The position numbers and the translations under genes were made by a program. Below are positions 17,140 through 26,669 of a DNA stretch of 64,000 bases, piece by piece. The stretch spans positions 9,501-73,500 of the forward strand of contig JACKBM010000032.1 in the NCBI GenBank assembly GCA_020634575.1, written 5' to 3'. The notes below the pieces were generated by a model that was not told where the DNA came from, did no database searches, and saw only the letters and a program-made list of their open reading frames with translations. Position 1 is the first letter of the stretch; every line of letters starts with the position of its first letter. This stretch comes from Ardenticatenales bacterium (lineage in GTDB: Bacteria; Chloroflexota; Anaerolineae; Promineifilales; Promineifilaceae).

Positions 17140-18096
17140 ATGTCTACGCCCAGATTAATTCTTGATGTTGATACCGGCGAGGATGATGCCCTGGCCATTT
17201 TGCTGGCGGTCCGAATGGGGTTGCCGCTGGCCTATGTCTTCACGAGCTACGGCAATACGACGTTGGCCAACGCCACCCGCAATTCGGCCGGACTGCTGTC
17301 GTTGCTGGACCGGCCGGATATCCCCGTCCTCCCGCTCGCCGACACCTCTCTTCAGCCCCATCCGCGCGAAAACCTGATCGCGGCCACCACCGGCTTCGTC
17401 GGCGCCGACGGCCTCTGCCAAACGCCGCTGCCGCCCAACCGCTTCGACAACATCCTGCAGCCCGCTGATCCCTGGGCCAAAGCTGCCGCCATCCTGCATG
17501 ACGAAGGGCCGTTTACCTATTTTGCGACTGGCCCTTGCACCAATCTGGCCCGGCTGTGCCAGCGGCTTGGCCCCGAGATTCAGCGCTGCATCCCCCGGGT
17601 CATCATCATGGGTGGCGCGCTACTGGCGCCCGGCAACAGCGGCGCCCGCGACGAAGCCGGCAAGGCTGCTGCTGAGTTCAACTTCTACAATGATGCCGAG
17701 GCGGTGGAGATTGTGCTGCAGGCCGGGCTGGCCATCGAACTGGTGAGCTGGGATATCACCCGCCTGGTCACGCTTCCCCCGGAAACAGTGGCCGGGCTGC
17801 AAGCCGATGAGCCGGTGGGCCAATTCGCCATCCAACTCATGCAAAACTTTCTGGCCCACTATGGCATTGCCCACAACCGCCCCTTTGAGCTGAATGATCC
17901 GCTGACGCTGCTGACCTATCTCGGCTGGGGCCACCAGGAGCCGCTGCGCATCAAGATGGTGTGCGCGGGCGACCAGTACGGCCGGAGCTACCTGGCCGGC
18001 GATGGCTATCCGATCAGCTATTGGCAGCTGGCTGAAGAAGATTGGGACGCGGCCAAACAGACTATTCTAGAGGCGCTGGGCGTCAGGGCAGGGTGA
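17140..18096 (+). CDS. Inosine/uridine-preferring nucleoside hydrolase
   Basis: The 318-residue product begins with the Ca2+-binding Asp cluster DVDTGEDDALAILLA, the hallmark of nucleoside N-ribohydrolases. Further matches are TYFATGPCTNLA, VIIMGGAL, EFNFYNDAEA with the Asn and Asp that hold the ribose, and ELNDPLTLL near the end. It hydrolyses the N-glycosidic bond of ribonucleosides in salvage; base specificity cannot be read here. AGGAGAA lies before ATG 17140, and a longer in-frame start upstream would run through the terminator and is rejected. The 3' end overlaps by 14 bases the convergent glycosyltransferase gene. Confidence 0.9.
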   Translation: MSTPRLILDVDTGEDDALAILLAVRMGLPLAYVFTSYGNTTLANATRNSAGLLSLLDRPDIPVLPLADTSLQPHPRENLIAATTGFVGADGLCQTPLPPNRFDNILQPADPWAKAAAILHDEGPFTYFATGPCTNLARLCQRLGPEIQRCIPRVIIMGGALLAPGNSGARDEAGKAAAEFNFYNDAEAVEIVLQAGLAIELVSWDITRLVTLPPETVAGLQADEPVGQFAIQLMQNFLAHYGIAHNRPFELNDPLTLLTYLGWGHQEPLRIKMVCAGDQYGRSYLAGDGYPISYWQLAEEDWDAAKQTILEALGVRAG

Positions 18097-19993
18097 GAAG
18101 GATCGCATCAGCCCCGGCCGGATCGCGCAGGCGAATACCGCTGTCCGGGTCATAAACGCCCAGCCGCAACCGGTCCCCAGACTGGGCGGGCAATTGCAGC
18201 AGTTGCAGGACCAGGTCGCCCGGTTGCCAGAAAACGGCCGGGGCCGCCAACCCATCATCCTGGGCAAGGATTTCGTCTGCTTGATCCAGCTGATGGAGAA
18301 AGATCCGGCGGGGACCGGTCGCGGTTGTTTCTACCTGCCACAACGTAACCAGCTCACAGATACCATCAGCAGCACAGCCCGGGCCGGGCCAGTAACCCAG
18401 CCAGCGCAGTTCCCCGCCCAAGAGCAGATCAGCGGGCACAGCCGGTTGTAATGGCTCGGTCAGCGGCATTTCCTGCCAGAGAAAGCTGTCAAAGACGGTT
18501 GTTTGCAGACCTTGTGCTTCCAGAACGGCTTGCAGCGGCGCGGCCAGCGGCAGGGCAGTGGGTTGGAGGATGTGAGCGGTGGGGGCACCGGCCGGTAAAA
18601 TCACCGCCCGCTCCGGCTGGAAGTGGCGCAGCTGGACATCATCCCGCCGCAGCGTCAGCGCCATCGTCGGGCTGTCCATCGTTTCCGGCGTCCAACCGCC
18701 AATAGCGGCATCCTGCCAGGCCGGCTGCGCATCCAGAAAAGCAGCCGCCTCCGTCAGTGCTGCCTGCCAGACAAACTGAATCTCCTCATTGTCTGGCCAC
18801 ACCTTGAAGGTATACCAACCCGTGCGCACTGTGTTAATGCCTATTAACAAAATCAACATAATCAGACGCGGATCTGTGGATAACTTGGACAATGCTGGGG
18901 ATAACCTGGGCAAATTGTGCATAACCAGCGCCGGAAAGAGGGTCAGCAACAGCAAACTATTGCTCATACGGATGTTGCTGGGCGCATCTATGGTTACTAT
19001 GCTGGGCACAATGGCTGTGGATAGCCAGAGCAACAAAAGCCCATAACGCGCATCGCGCCAGCGCCAAAGCGCCAGCCCCAGCCCGGCGTAGAAAAACAGC
19101 GCCGTGATCGGGTCAAAAATCGGCTGCGGCGCGACATTTTGCCGCCAGAGTGGGTCGCCACGCCAGCCAAAGCCGAGCAAAATGCGCCAGCTGTTTAGCA
19201 GCATGGGCCGCAGATCGCCCGCCAGCAGCGCATCCAGCGGCGCCCGCACCTCATCAACGCGCGTCTCAGCGCCCGGGTTCAGGCGCAGGAACTGCCAGAG
19301 CGGCCAGGCGACCAGGGCAAAGAGCAGGGCGAACAGGATGAGGCCGGGCAGTTTTTGCTTGAGAAGCGGCCGGTGCCAGATCGCCAGATAAACCAGGTAG
19401 GCAGCGAAGAAAAAGGGTAGCGCCCGGGCCGCCAGGTACGTGTACAGCGCCAGACCAGCCATCAAACCGGCGACTGCCAGCCAGCGGTTTGCCCGTGGCG
19501 CAGGCGCCTGCAAGCCGCGCCAGAAACAGTAGAGCGCCAGACCAGCCACCAGCGGCAGGCTAATCGCCCGCAAGCCCAGCCGGCTGTAGAAGACCGGGTA
19601 GAATAGGGTCGCCAACAAAGCCACGTGCAGCAGCGCCGTGCGCCCGCCGAACAAGCGGCGTGCCAATGCATAGCTGACTGCCAGCAGCAGCAGGCCAGCG
19701 AAAGCGGCCGGCAACCGCAGCGCCAGCGCATTATCTCCCAGCAGCCCTACAAAAAGCGTTTGCCAGTAATGAAACCCGGCCTCATGGCCATAAGCCGCAG
19801 TGAAGTAAACGCCATGCTGGCCCGCCAGAATGCCCTGGTCGATGAGCCAGTTGGCGACTTCATCATGCTCCAGGCCGGGTGGCGAGCCATTATTGAGGCC
19901 GCTGAGCCGCAAAGCGGCGCCCAGCAGCAAAAACAGCACCATCAGGCTACGCTGACGGTGGGCAGCAGTCAATTGGCGCAAAAGGGTGATCAT
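18083..19993 (-). CDS. PMT/ArnT-type (GT39-like) membrane glycosyltransferase
   Basis: The product of about 636 residues has an N-terminal hydrophobic segment, then GLEHDEVANW, where the Asp of the DE pair (about D44) is the catalytic base position of dolichyl/undecaprenyl-phosphate-sugar mannosyltransferase-like enzymes. A dozen or so membrane helices follow to about residue 390, and the last 220 residues are a soluble domain. It probably transfers a sugar from a polyprenyl-phosphate donor outside the membrane. The ATG at 19993 is the first ATG; a TTG at 20011 directly abuts the stop of the upstream gene. Likely operon with the upstream small protein and YfhO-flippase genes. Confidence 0.8.
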   Translation of the reverse strand: MITLLRQLTAAHRQRSLMVLFLLLGAALRLSGLNNGSPPGLEHDEVANWLIDQGILAGQHGVYFTAAYGHEAGFHYWQTLFVGLLGDNALALRLPAAFAGLLLLAVSYALARRLFGGRTALLHVALLATLFYPVFYSRLGLRAISLPLVAGLALYCFWRGLQAPAPRANRWLAVAGLMAGLALYTYLAARALPFFFAAYLVYLAIWHRPLLKQKLPGLILFALLFALVAWPLWQFLRLNPGAETRVDEVRAPLDALLAGDLRPMLLNSWRILLGFGWRGDPLWRQNVAPQPIFDPITALFFYAGLGLALWRWRDARYGLLLLWLSTAIVPSIVTIDAPSNIRMSNSLLLLTLFPALVMHNLPRLSPALSKLSTDPRLIMLILLIGINTVRTGWYTFKVWPDNEEIQFVWQAALTEAAAFLDAQPAWQDAAIGGWTPETMDSPTMALTLRRDDVQLRHFQPERAVILPAGAPTAHILQPTALPLAAPLQAVLEAQGLQTTVFDSFLWQEMPLTEPLQPAVPADLLLGGELRWLGYWPGPGCAADGICELVTLWQVETTATGPRRIFLHQLDQADEILAQDDGLAAPAVFWQPGDLVLQLLQLPAQSGDRLRLGVYDPDSGIRLRDPAGADAILLTLP

Positions 19994-20011
19994 CGGGGCA
20001 GCGAGAGGCAA

Positions 20012-20464
20012 CTACTCGTGATCGTCGATATTTTTTTCCAGAACGTTACGCAGGATGGTAACCTGGCGCTGATACTCAGCGGGGAGCTGCTCCCACGCCT
20101 TGTCGACGTTACGTGGATTAGCGGCCAGCTGGCGCGAGGTGAAATCTGAAAAATGGGCCAGCAGGGTGTGCAACGCTTCTTCAAACCGCTGGCTGTCTGC
20201 CGTGTGGGCGGCAGCCCGCAAATCGCTGATGATCTTGGGCACCGTCGCCTGTTCCGGGCACTTGGCGGCCATCAGACTACGGATAGAAACAGCATTGACA
20301 TAGACCGCTTTGCTGCATTTCTCACAATGGGCGACGTAGGTATCCTCGCCGGACATCTCCCAGGTACCCAGGTTATGCCCTTGCAGCGAAGCCTCGACCA
20401 TCGCTTCCAGCATATTGGCTTTGATGCTTTTGTCTGCAGGATCCCGGCTTTCATACTCAGCCAT
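20012..20464 (-). CDS. Hypothetical 150-residue protein with CxxC motif
   Basis: The product starts MAEYESRDPADKS and contains GTWEMSGEDTYVAHCEKCSKAVYV, where a Cys-x2-Cys pair and a preceding His could bind metal; the C-terminal part is helical and charged. No family was recognised. GGAGAAG seven bases before ATG 20464 decides this start over an in-frame start further upstream. It lies between the YfhO-flippase gene and the glycosyltransferase gene in the same direction. It is soluble, with no signal peptide. Confidence 0.7.
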   Translation of the reverse strand: MAEYESRDPADKSIKANMLEAMVEASLQGHNLGTWEMSGEDTYVAHCEKCSKAVYVNAVSIRSLMAAKCPEQATVPKIISDLRAAAHTADSQRFEEALHTLLAHFSDFTSRQLAANPRNVDKAWEQLPAEYQRQVTILRNVLEKNIDDHE

Positions 20465-20545
20465 AACTGCTTCTCCACTGCCGCAAGTTGATAGGAGGAT
20501 TATGCCACTGGATGGCAGGGCAATCAAGCATTTTGAGCGCAGTTG

Positions 20546-23500
20546 TCAGCCACTCATGCCAAGTCGAACGGCCAGCCGGTGGGGTAACACCTGAGCCAGG
20601 ATGCTCTGCTCAGTGGCATTGAACACACCCAGCAACCAGAGGCCGGCAGCATAGATGGGCAGCCCCAGGGCGATGCCCAGTAGCCAATGAAGCTGCGCGC
20701 CCAGCAACATCACGGCAGTGGCGCTGCTGGCGGCGAGCACCGGCCGGTACAACAAGCGCACCCACCCCACTGCTGGCATCTTGCGGCGTAAATAATAGTT
20801 GAAGATAGCCAGCAGCACAATCTCCGACAAAATCGTGGTCACTGCCGCCGCCACATAGCTGTAGCGTGCCAGGAATATGGCGTTGCCGATGATGTTGAAG
20901 AGCACGCCGGCGATGAAGGCGCGCGTTTCGATGCGCTCCAGCCCCAGGGCGATGAGCACGTAGTTGGTCACGCTATTAAGCCAGCCAAAGGGAATGGACC
21001 AGATGACGATCTGGAGGCTGATGGCACCGGCCGGTAAAAACTCCGGCCCACCCAGCACGCCAATCAAAAATGGCGCCGCCAGCATCGTCGCCGCCGCCAG
21101 GGGCAGCGAAATCAGGATCATCAGTTTCAGCGAAAGCTGAAACGTCTGCCGCGCCTCCGCCACCGACTCCTGTACCTGCCGCGAAATGATCGGGAACAGG
21201 GCAAATGTAAAGAACGACGGGATGACATTAAACGCATTCACCCATTTGTAGGCGCTCGAATACCAGCCCGTGATCGTCTCGCCGTTGATCTGCTCCATCA
21301 TGACGATATCGATCTGGAAAAAGGCGGTCGCCAGCAGATGGTTGATCATCAGCGGGTAGCTGTCCCGTAACATTCGCCGCTGCAACGGCCAATCAATTCG
21401 CCATGGACCTTTGAGGGCAAAATGGCGCCAGGCCAGAAGGATGAGGATCAGCAGCGTCACCAGGTTGACCAGGATCGAGACGGTCGCCAGCCCCACAAAG
21501 CCCTGCCCCAGGAGCAGGGCCACGACGCCCAGGCCAACTTTCATGATGGTGGTGATGGTGGTGACCACGGCCGGCCGCTCGGCCTGCTCGTAAGCATAAA
21601 ACAAGCCGGCCAGCAGCTGCCCCATTCCGGAAAAAATCATGCCGACCATCAGGAGCAACACCGCCAGGGAGATATCATCCGCCAGCAGGTTCAGGCTGCC
21701 ATCCCGAACCCAGAGGTAGAGCAGCACCGGGGCCGCGGCCAGCAGCCCCGTGCCAATCCGTAGCAGATTGGTGTTCAACAAGAAGTGGCCCGCCCGCGAC
21801 TTGTCGCGCGACACCTCGCGAATCAGGTACGTATTCAGGCCAAAGTTGGCGATGATGTCGTAGATGCCGGCGATGACGATGGCGGTGGCGTACCCACCCG
21901 CCTCGGCCGGCCCCAGGACACGCAAATAAAACAGGGCAAAGGCAAAGTCGATGCCCCGGTTGAACAGGTTGAGCATCATCGGCGCCAGGCTGTTCTTGGC
22001 CACGCTGCGGGCGCCGCTCAACTGCGCGTTCGGGTCAAAAAAACGGCGCCAGAGCCAGACAATCATCCCCAGCAGCAAGATGACGGCGCCCATCAAGCTG
22101 GTCAGGCCGCCGACGAGGAAACTGGTCGGGCTGTAGCGGAAGCGGACTTCATAGCGGCCGCTATCGTTCAGTTGCACGCCGCGAAAATTGCCATTGACCA
22201 GGGTGATAGGCAGCTCCTGCTCGTCAGCCAACGGCTCTCCGGCTGTGTCAACCGGCCGGACAAACGCCCGCCAGCCCGGCGCATAGGTATCATTCAGGAT
22301 CAGCCAGCTCGGCTCCACAATTTCTGCCAGAGCGATCAGTTCGATGTTGCCGCGCGCCAACACTTCTGCGGGTTGCGGCTGGCCAGACTGGACGTCAGTT
22401 GCGGTTGCCGTGCCGGCGGTCGCCTCAACCAACACATATTGGCGCGGGTCGTATTGCGCAACTGCCTCCTGAAAATCGGCCACCGGCGCGGTCGCCGTAC
22501 GCGCGATCGTGTATGCCCGCGGCATCACCGCCAGGTTCTCGTAAATGCGGACGCCTTCGCCTTCCCAGGCCAAAGCCAACTTGGGCAGATCCAGCGTCTC
22601 CTGGGTGATGATGTATTTCACGCCGAGAAGATCAACCAGCGGCGAATTAATGGCGTTCCAGTCAGCCAGCCCCTGAATCCGGTTGAAGAGCAGCTCATTT
22701 TGCGGTTCGATGGCGCCCATGTAGTCCGTGTATTGGCGCAAAATGACCGAGTCGTAACCGCGAATGTCCTCCAGCCCATAGAGCCAGCCGGCGTTTGCGT
22801 TGAACGGCTTCGCGCCTTTCGGGTCAAAGCTGGTGATACGCCAGCCAGCGGCATGTTCCTCCAGCCAGCTGACCATTTCGGGCTTGAAATCCAGCAGGGC
22901 CGGGTCGGTAGCGGCGTTAAAGCCGTGGCCGATGATGGCCAGGTCGGCGATGACGAGGGCAGCGGCGAGGAGATGGGGGACCGGCCAACGCCAATGGCGC
23001 CGTGCCGCCCAGAAAACAACCCCACAACCAAGCAGCACCAGCCCCAGAATCAGGCCATTACGTGCCTGGTAGCTAAAAAACGCCGCCGTACTCGGGAACG
23101 CATCCTGCGCCTGCGCCAGCCCCAGAAAAAGCCGCGTCAGGGCTGGCTCAACCGCGTCAAACAGCAGCCAGGTCAGGAGCAATCCAACCAGCAGCAGACC
23201 ACCGCCGCCAAGGCCAATCGCCATACCCAGCATTCCCAGCCGCTTGCTCAGCCCTCCTTCCGCCAGTTGCTCCGCCCCGTACCCGGCCAGCACCGCCACA
23301 CACAATGACAGCGGAAACACCCAGCGAAACGGCGAATGGAGCTGGTTGATAAAAGGAAGGCCATAGTAAAGGATCGCGTAGAGCGGCGTGCCGAAGATGA
23401 AGGCGAGCGAGAAAAAGCTGAGGAGGGTGAAGAAGCTGCCGGGGTGGGTCAGGAGGTGGATTAACCGGCCGGTTCGGCGCGCCAGAGTCCCAACCACCAT

Positions 23501-24661
23501 CTGCCACAAAGCCAGACCAGCCAGCAAAAGCGGCAGAATCCCCAGGTAAATCCCCCCTTCGACGTAATTCTTGATGCCCCAGTTGCTGCTGAAAGCACCG
23601 TGCGGATTGACCTGGCCAGCCAGGTTCGTCGTGAACGGTACCCTGTCACCGCTGAACAGATCGTAGTAGCTGTGATGGCTGGGATTCCCAAAGAAATCCG
23701 GCAGCAACAGCGTCAGGATACGTCGTTCCGGAAAGCCCCAGCCGCGAATTTCGGCCAGGCTATTGGCCCCTTCGCGAAAATTGACCTGCCCCACCTCGTA
23801 AAAGGGAATGAACTGGATGGCGCCCAGCATCAGGCCCAACACAACCAGGGCCAGCAACCAGGCCGGTGGCTGGATCAGCCGGCCCCAGGCCCGTTCACGC
23901 CAGAGCGACCAGCCCAGGATCAGCCAGCGCCAACCGGCGTAAGCCGCCATCACCAACAAAGTGTAATAAAGGATCTCCGGGTGGCCGGCCAACGTCAGGC
24001 AACCCAGACCGATGGCGCCGGTCACCAACCAGGGAAAGGTCAACCCGGGCCGCCCCTGGCCCAATCCCGCCTGGACCAGCCGTTCCACCGCCGCCAGCAA
24101 CAGCGGCAGCCAGACAACCGCCGCAATGATCATCGGAAAGACCGCGGCGCTGACGAGCATGAAACCATTACCCTGGTAAACCAACCCCACCAGAAAGGCG
24201 CTGCCCCGCCGCAGCCCCAGCACCCGGGCAAACAGGTAGGCCAGCGCGCCCGCCAGCCAAAGCTGGCTGAGCGTAAACCAGCCATATGCCTTGGCCAGGG
24301 GCAACAGCCAGAAGAGGATGGAGAAGGGGTAATAGGTTGAGTTCTGACCATTGGCCAGGAAGGGGCTACCGGCAAACAGATTCGGCGACCAGAGCGGGAT
24401 CTCGCCGGCGGCGATGCTCTCCCGGGTGAACTGCTTCCAGGCGTAATTCTGAATGATGAGGTCACTCAGCAGCGAATTCTGCGGCACGGCCACGTCATAG
24501 GCTTCGGCGTAAGTCGCCCAGGGCGCCCATTGAAACAGATTGTCCACAGGCAACATCGTCTGCCGGCCCAATGTCACCGCGCCATAGAGGAGGAGAGGCA
24601 GGATAAAAAAGCCGGCCAAAGCCAGCAAGTCAAAACGTCGATGGTGCCAGAGCCTTTTCAT
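20546..24661 (-). CDS. YfhO-like membrane protein fused to Wzx/MATE-type oligosaccharide flippase
   Basis: The 1371-residue product joins two membrane proteins. Residues 1 to about 870 match the YfhO family: MLPVDNLFQWAPW, IPLWSPNLFAGSPFLANGQ and many helices, then a soluble domain with RITSFDP and NDTYAPGWRAFV. YfhO members are GT-C-like proteins involved in lipid-linked sugar modification. From about residue 880 (SVAKNSLAPMMLNLFNRGIDFAFALFYLRVLGP) the chain is a polysaccharide-export flippase with some 12-14 helices. No stop or frame change is seen at the junction near 22040. The fusion suggests a combined glycosylation and flipping step for a surface glycan, consistent with the glycosyltransferase gene downstream. 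Confidence 0.85.
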   Translation of the reverse strand: MKRLWHHRRFDLLALAGFFILPLLLYGAVTLGRQTMLPVDNLFQWAPWATYAEAYDVAVPQNSLLSDLIIQNYAWKQFTRESIAAGEIPLWSPNLFAGSPFLANGQNSTYYPFSILFWLLPLAKAYGWFTLSQLWLAGALAYLFARVLGLRRGSAFLVGLVYQGNGFMLVSAAVFPMIIAAVVWLPLLLAAVERLVQAGLGQGRPGLTFPWLVTGAIGLGCLTLAGHPEILYYTLLVMAAYAGWRWLILGWSLWRERAWGRLIQPPAWLLALVVLGLMLGAIQFIPFYEVGQVNFREGANSLAEIRGWGFPERRILTLLLPDFFGNPSHHSYYDLFSGDRVPFTTNLAGQVNPHGAFSSNWGIKNYVEGGIYLGILPLLLAGLALWQMVVGTLARRTGRLIHLLTHPGSFFTLLSFFSLAFIFGTPLYAILYYGLPFINQLHSPFRWVFPLSLCVAVLAGYGAEQLAEGGLSKRLGMLGMAIGLGGGGLLLVGLLLTWLLFDAVEPALTRLFLGLAQAQDAFPSTAAFFSYQARNGLILGLVLLGCGVVFWAARRHWRWPVPHLLAAALVIADLAIIGHGFNAATDPALLDFKPEMVSWLEEHAAGWRITSFDPKGAKPFNANAGWLYGLEDIRGYDSVILRQYTDYMGAIEPQNELLFNRIQGLADWNAINSPLVDLLGVKYIITQETLDLPKLALAWEGEGVRIYENLAVMPRAYTIARTATAPVADFQEAVAQYDPRQYVLVEATAGTATATDVQSGQPQPAEVLARGNIELIALAEIVEPSWLILNDTYAPGWRAFVRPVDTAGEPLADEQELPITLVNGNFRGVQLNDSGRYEVRFRYSPTSFLVGGLTSLMGAVILLLGMIVWLWRRFFDPNAQLSGARSVAKNSLAPMMLNLFNRGIDFAFALFYLRVLGPAEAGGYATAIVIAGIYDIIANFGLNTYLIREVSRDKSRAGHFLLNTNLLRIGTGLLAAAPVLLYLWVRDGSLNLLADDISLAVLLLMVGMIFSGMGQLLAGLFYAYEQAERPAVVTTITTIMKVGLGVVALLLGQGFVGLATVSILVNLVTLLILILLAWRHFALKGPWRIDWPLQRRMLRDSYPLMINHLLATAFFQIDIVMMEQINGETITGWYSSAYKWVNAFNVIPSFFTFALFPIISRQVQESVAEARQTFQLSLKLMILISLPLAAATMLAAPFLIGVLGGPEFLPAGAISLQIVIWSIPFGWLNSVTNYVLIALGLERIETRAFIAGVLFNIIGNAIFLARYSYVAAAVTTILSEIVLLAIFNYYLRRKMPAVGWVRLLYRPVLAASSATAVMLLGAQLHWLLGIALGLPIYAAGLWLLGVFNATEQSILAQVLPHRLAVRLGMSG

Positions 24662-24733
24662 GGGTCAAATCGCCCCGCCGACCACCAGCCAGCCGAGCGC
24701 CCCTAACATTACCCGATCTGCCAGCTTCGGCCA

Positions 24734-24888
24734 ACCCGTCGGGTGGGGGACCCGTCGGGTGGGGGACCCGTCGGGTGGGGGACCCGTCGGGTGGGGGACC
24801 CGTCGGGTGGGGGACCCGTCGGGTGGGGGACCCGTCGGGTGGGGGACCCGTCGGGTGGGGGACCCGTCGGGTGGGGGACCCGTCGGGT
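24734..24888. repeat. Tandem REP array, ten copies of a 16-bp unit
   Basis: ACCCGTCGGGT occurs ten times at an exact 16-base period (24734, 24750 and so on to 24878), separated by GGGGG. Each copy is a near-palindrome (ACCC-GTC-GGGT). There are no unique spacers, so it is not CRISPR. It lies about 110 bases before the RAYT gene and shares its core with the REPIN behind that gene. Confidence 0.95.
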
Positions 24889-24920
24889 CATTCTGTTTCT
24901 TTTCTTGAAACAGAATGACC
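24886..24920. terminator. Hairpin at the end of the REP array
   Basis: A 14-bp perfect stem (24886-24899 with 24907-24920) encloses TTTTCTT. It immediately follows the last REP unit and precedes the transposase gene; it may shield that gene from read-through or be part of the element. Confidence 0.6.
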
Positions 24921-24999
24921 AAATTCATGTCGGCAAAATGCGTCTGCGCCGTTGAGTGTTATAGGCATGCAATTTTTATCAGCAATAAGGAGAACAAAA

Positions 25000-25602
25000 A
25001 TGGCCTTTACAGAACCGCTTCTTCCCGGCAGTTTCTATCATCTCTTCAGCCGAGGTGTTAATCGAGAGCCTATATTCCATGCAGACGATGACTATCGCTT
25101 TTTCCTGGAAAAATACGCTATCCACGTTGTGCCCATAGTCGATACATTTGCCTATTGCCTGATGGGCAATCATTTCCACACCCTGATTCAGGTAAAGGAA
25201 CATTGCCTGGTAGCCGGTCAGGCCACACCGGTCACACCTCAAATGGCCAGCCAGGCGATTGGTAACTGCCTGAACGCTTATGTAAAAATGTTTAATCGAA
25301 AGTATGAGCGCACGGGGAGTTTATTTGAGCGACCCTTTAAGCGGGTACCCATCAAAGACGAGTCCCACCTACTTACAGTAGTGGCTTATATTCACCAAAA
25401 CCCACGCCATCATGGCTTTGTCGATGATTTCCGCGAGTGGCCCTGGAGCTCCTTCGAGGAGTTCTTCGTCACGACACCAAGTCTGGTAGAACGTTCGGCT
25501 TGCTTGCACTGGTTCGACGGGCTTGGCAAATTTCAAGCTCAGCACCTGACCAGGAGGCCAGAAGAAGGGTATGAGCAGTTAATTATTGACGATTGGGGGT
25601 AA
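25000..25602 (+). CDS. REP-associated tyrosine transposase (RAYT, Y1_Tnp/HUH)
   Basis: The 200-residue product has the single-domain layout of REP-associated transposases: SFYHLFSRGVNREPIF at the start, the HUH metal motif in GNHFHTLIQ (His58, His60), a catalytic Tyr candidate in LNAYVKMFNRKYERTGSLF (about Tyr94), and the family tail VAYIHQNPRHHGF..WPWSSF. RAYTs are single-copy, HUH-type enzymes that recognise and mobilise REP hairpins. AAGGAG seven bases before ATG 25000 fixes the start. It is bracketed by the REP array (24734-24888) and a REPIN (25613-25663) of the same core sequence, so these are its probable substrates. It appears intact. Confidence 0.92.
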   Translation: MAFTEPLLPGSFYHLFSRGVNREPIFHADDDYRFFLEKYAIHVVPIVDTFAYCLMGNHFHTLIQVKEHCLVAGQATPVTPQMASQAIGNCLNAYVKMFNRKYERTGSLFERPFKRVPIKDESHLLTVVAYIHQNPRHHGFVDDFREWPWSSFEEFFVTTPSLVERSACLHWFDGLGKFQAQHLTRRPEEGYEQLIIDDWG

Positions 25603-25612
25603 TTGATTTGGC

Positions 25613-25663
25613 GAGGGGTAGGGGACCCGTCGGGTCCCCCACCCGTCGGGTCCTCTACCCCTC
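25613..25663. repeat. REPIN: inverted pair of REP sequences after the RAYT gene
   Basis: Two 23-base arms (25613-25635 and 25641-25663) are inverted with two mismatches around a five-base CCCCC loop. Each arm runs from a GAGGGGTAGGGG end to ACCCGTCGGGT. The same structure, perfectly paired, occurs at 56434-56484. Confidence 0.92.
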
Positions 25664-25669
25664 ACCGAT

Positions 25670-26533
25670 TTACGCCGCGCTGCGTTCCATCAGCGCCTGG
25701 CGCAGGACGCTCAGGTTGGTGAAGGGGCCGTCTTCGGCATGGATTTGCAGGACTTCCGTGTGCAGACGCTGGGCCGGGGGGATCTCGTCCAGATGGGCCC
25801 GATCCATCTGCGGGTAGAAATATTGGATCCCTTTCTCTAAACGCTCGCGGCAATGATCGACCAGCTGCTCACCATGGTGCCGGTCCGTGAGCACGACAAA
25901 ATCCAGGGGATCGATGTGGCCCAGAAACGCATCATCTGCGCCAATTTCGGTCATCCCTTTCTTGATCATCAGGCTGACGGCACGGGCCGCATCATCCGCC
26001 GCCACAAAACCGTACTGGTCGCGGAAGCTGTTCAGGCCGCGTAGGCCAATGATCACCATCGTCCAGTTCGGCTGCGCCAGCACCCCGTTAAGCGTTTCGC
26101 GCACCTCGGTCCCCTCCGGGAGGCCGGTTACCGGGTTAACAAGCGATTCAAAATGGATGCGCCGCAGCACATTACGCACCCGCAGCCGCAATTCCTTGAT
26201 GTCAAAGGGCTTGGTGATGTAATCCACCGCCCCAAGTTCCAACCCCGCTAGCTTGTCTTCACGCTCGCGCCGCTCAGTCAGAAAGATGACGGGTAGGTCC
26301 GACGTCAGGCGGTGCGCGCGTAACTGGCGGCACACCTGGTAGCCATCGATATCTGGCAGGCGGATGTCCAGGATTGCCATGTGTGGCGGATTCGTTGTCG
26401 CCATGCGCACAGCATCTTCGCCCCAATGGGCCACATCGACCTCATAATCCTGATGCCGGAAATAATTGCTCAGCATCTCGGCCAGATCCAAATCATCTTC
26501 CACGATTAACAGGCGTTCTTTTTCTTGGCTCAC
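25670..26533 (-). CDS. Response regulator with degenerate GGDEF-like domain
   Basis: The 287-residue product has an N-terminal receiver domain with acidic pocket EDD, phosphoacceptor Asp56 in LDIRLPD and Lys108 in ITKPFD. After residue 130 comes NPVTGLPEG, the usual entry to a diguanylate cyclase domain, and YGFVAADDAAR, but the GGDEF active site is replaced by HIDPLDFVVL. It is therefore unlikely to make c-di-GMP and may bind a ligand or partner. No histidine kinase gene is adjacent. The start is GTG at 26533 with GAGGAT six bases upstream. The V4R-domain gene upstream runs in the same direction. Confidence 0.85.
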   Translation of the reverse strand: MSQEKERLLIVEDDLDLAEMLSNYFRHQDYEVDVAHWGEDAVRMATTNPPHMAILDIRLPDIDGYQVCRQLRAHRLTSDLPVIFLTERREREDKLAGLELGAVDYITKPFDIKELRLRVRNVLRRIHFESLVNPVTGLPEGTEVRETLNGVLAQPNWTMVIIGLRGLNSFRDQYGFVAADDAARAVSLMIKKGMTEIGADDAFLGHIDPLDFVVLTDRHHGEQLVDHCRERLEKGIQYFYPQMDRAHLDEIPPAQRLHTEVLQIHAEDGPFTNLSVLRQALMERSAA

Positions 26534-26669
26534 GTTTTGATCCTCGGTGCTCCCGCGAATTAACCAGAGCGAGTGCCGCTCCGGCTTAATCGAGTGCCAT
26601 CAGCTGGTATGAGGGGGCAAGTTGGCTCCTGCTGCCCCGCACCGGCCGGTCCCCAGACCCACCGCTCAC

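Noticed and set aside
21785..23308. Open frame of 507 codons on the forward strand
   Set aside because: It is antisense to the YfhO part of the fusion gene, has Gln/Arg-rich shadow composition and no family features.
24734..24888. Possible CRISPR array
   Set aside because: The period is 16 bases with a constant GGGGG between units; there are no unique spacers and no cas genes.
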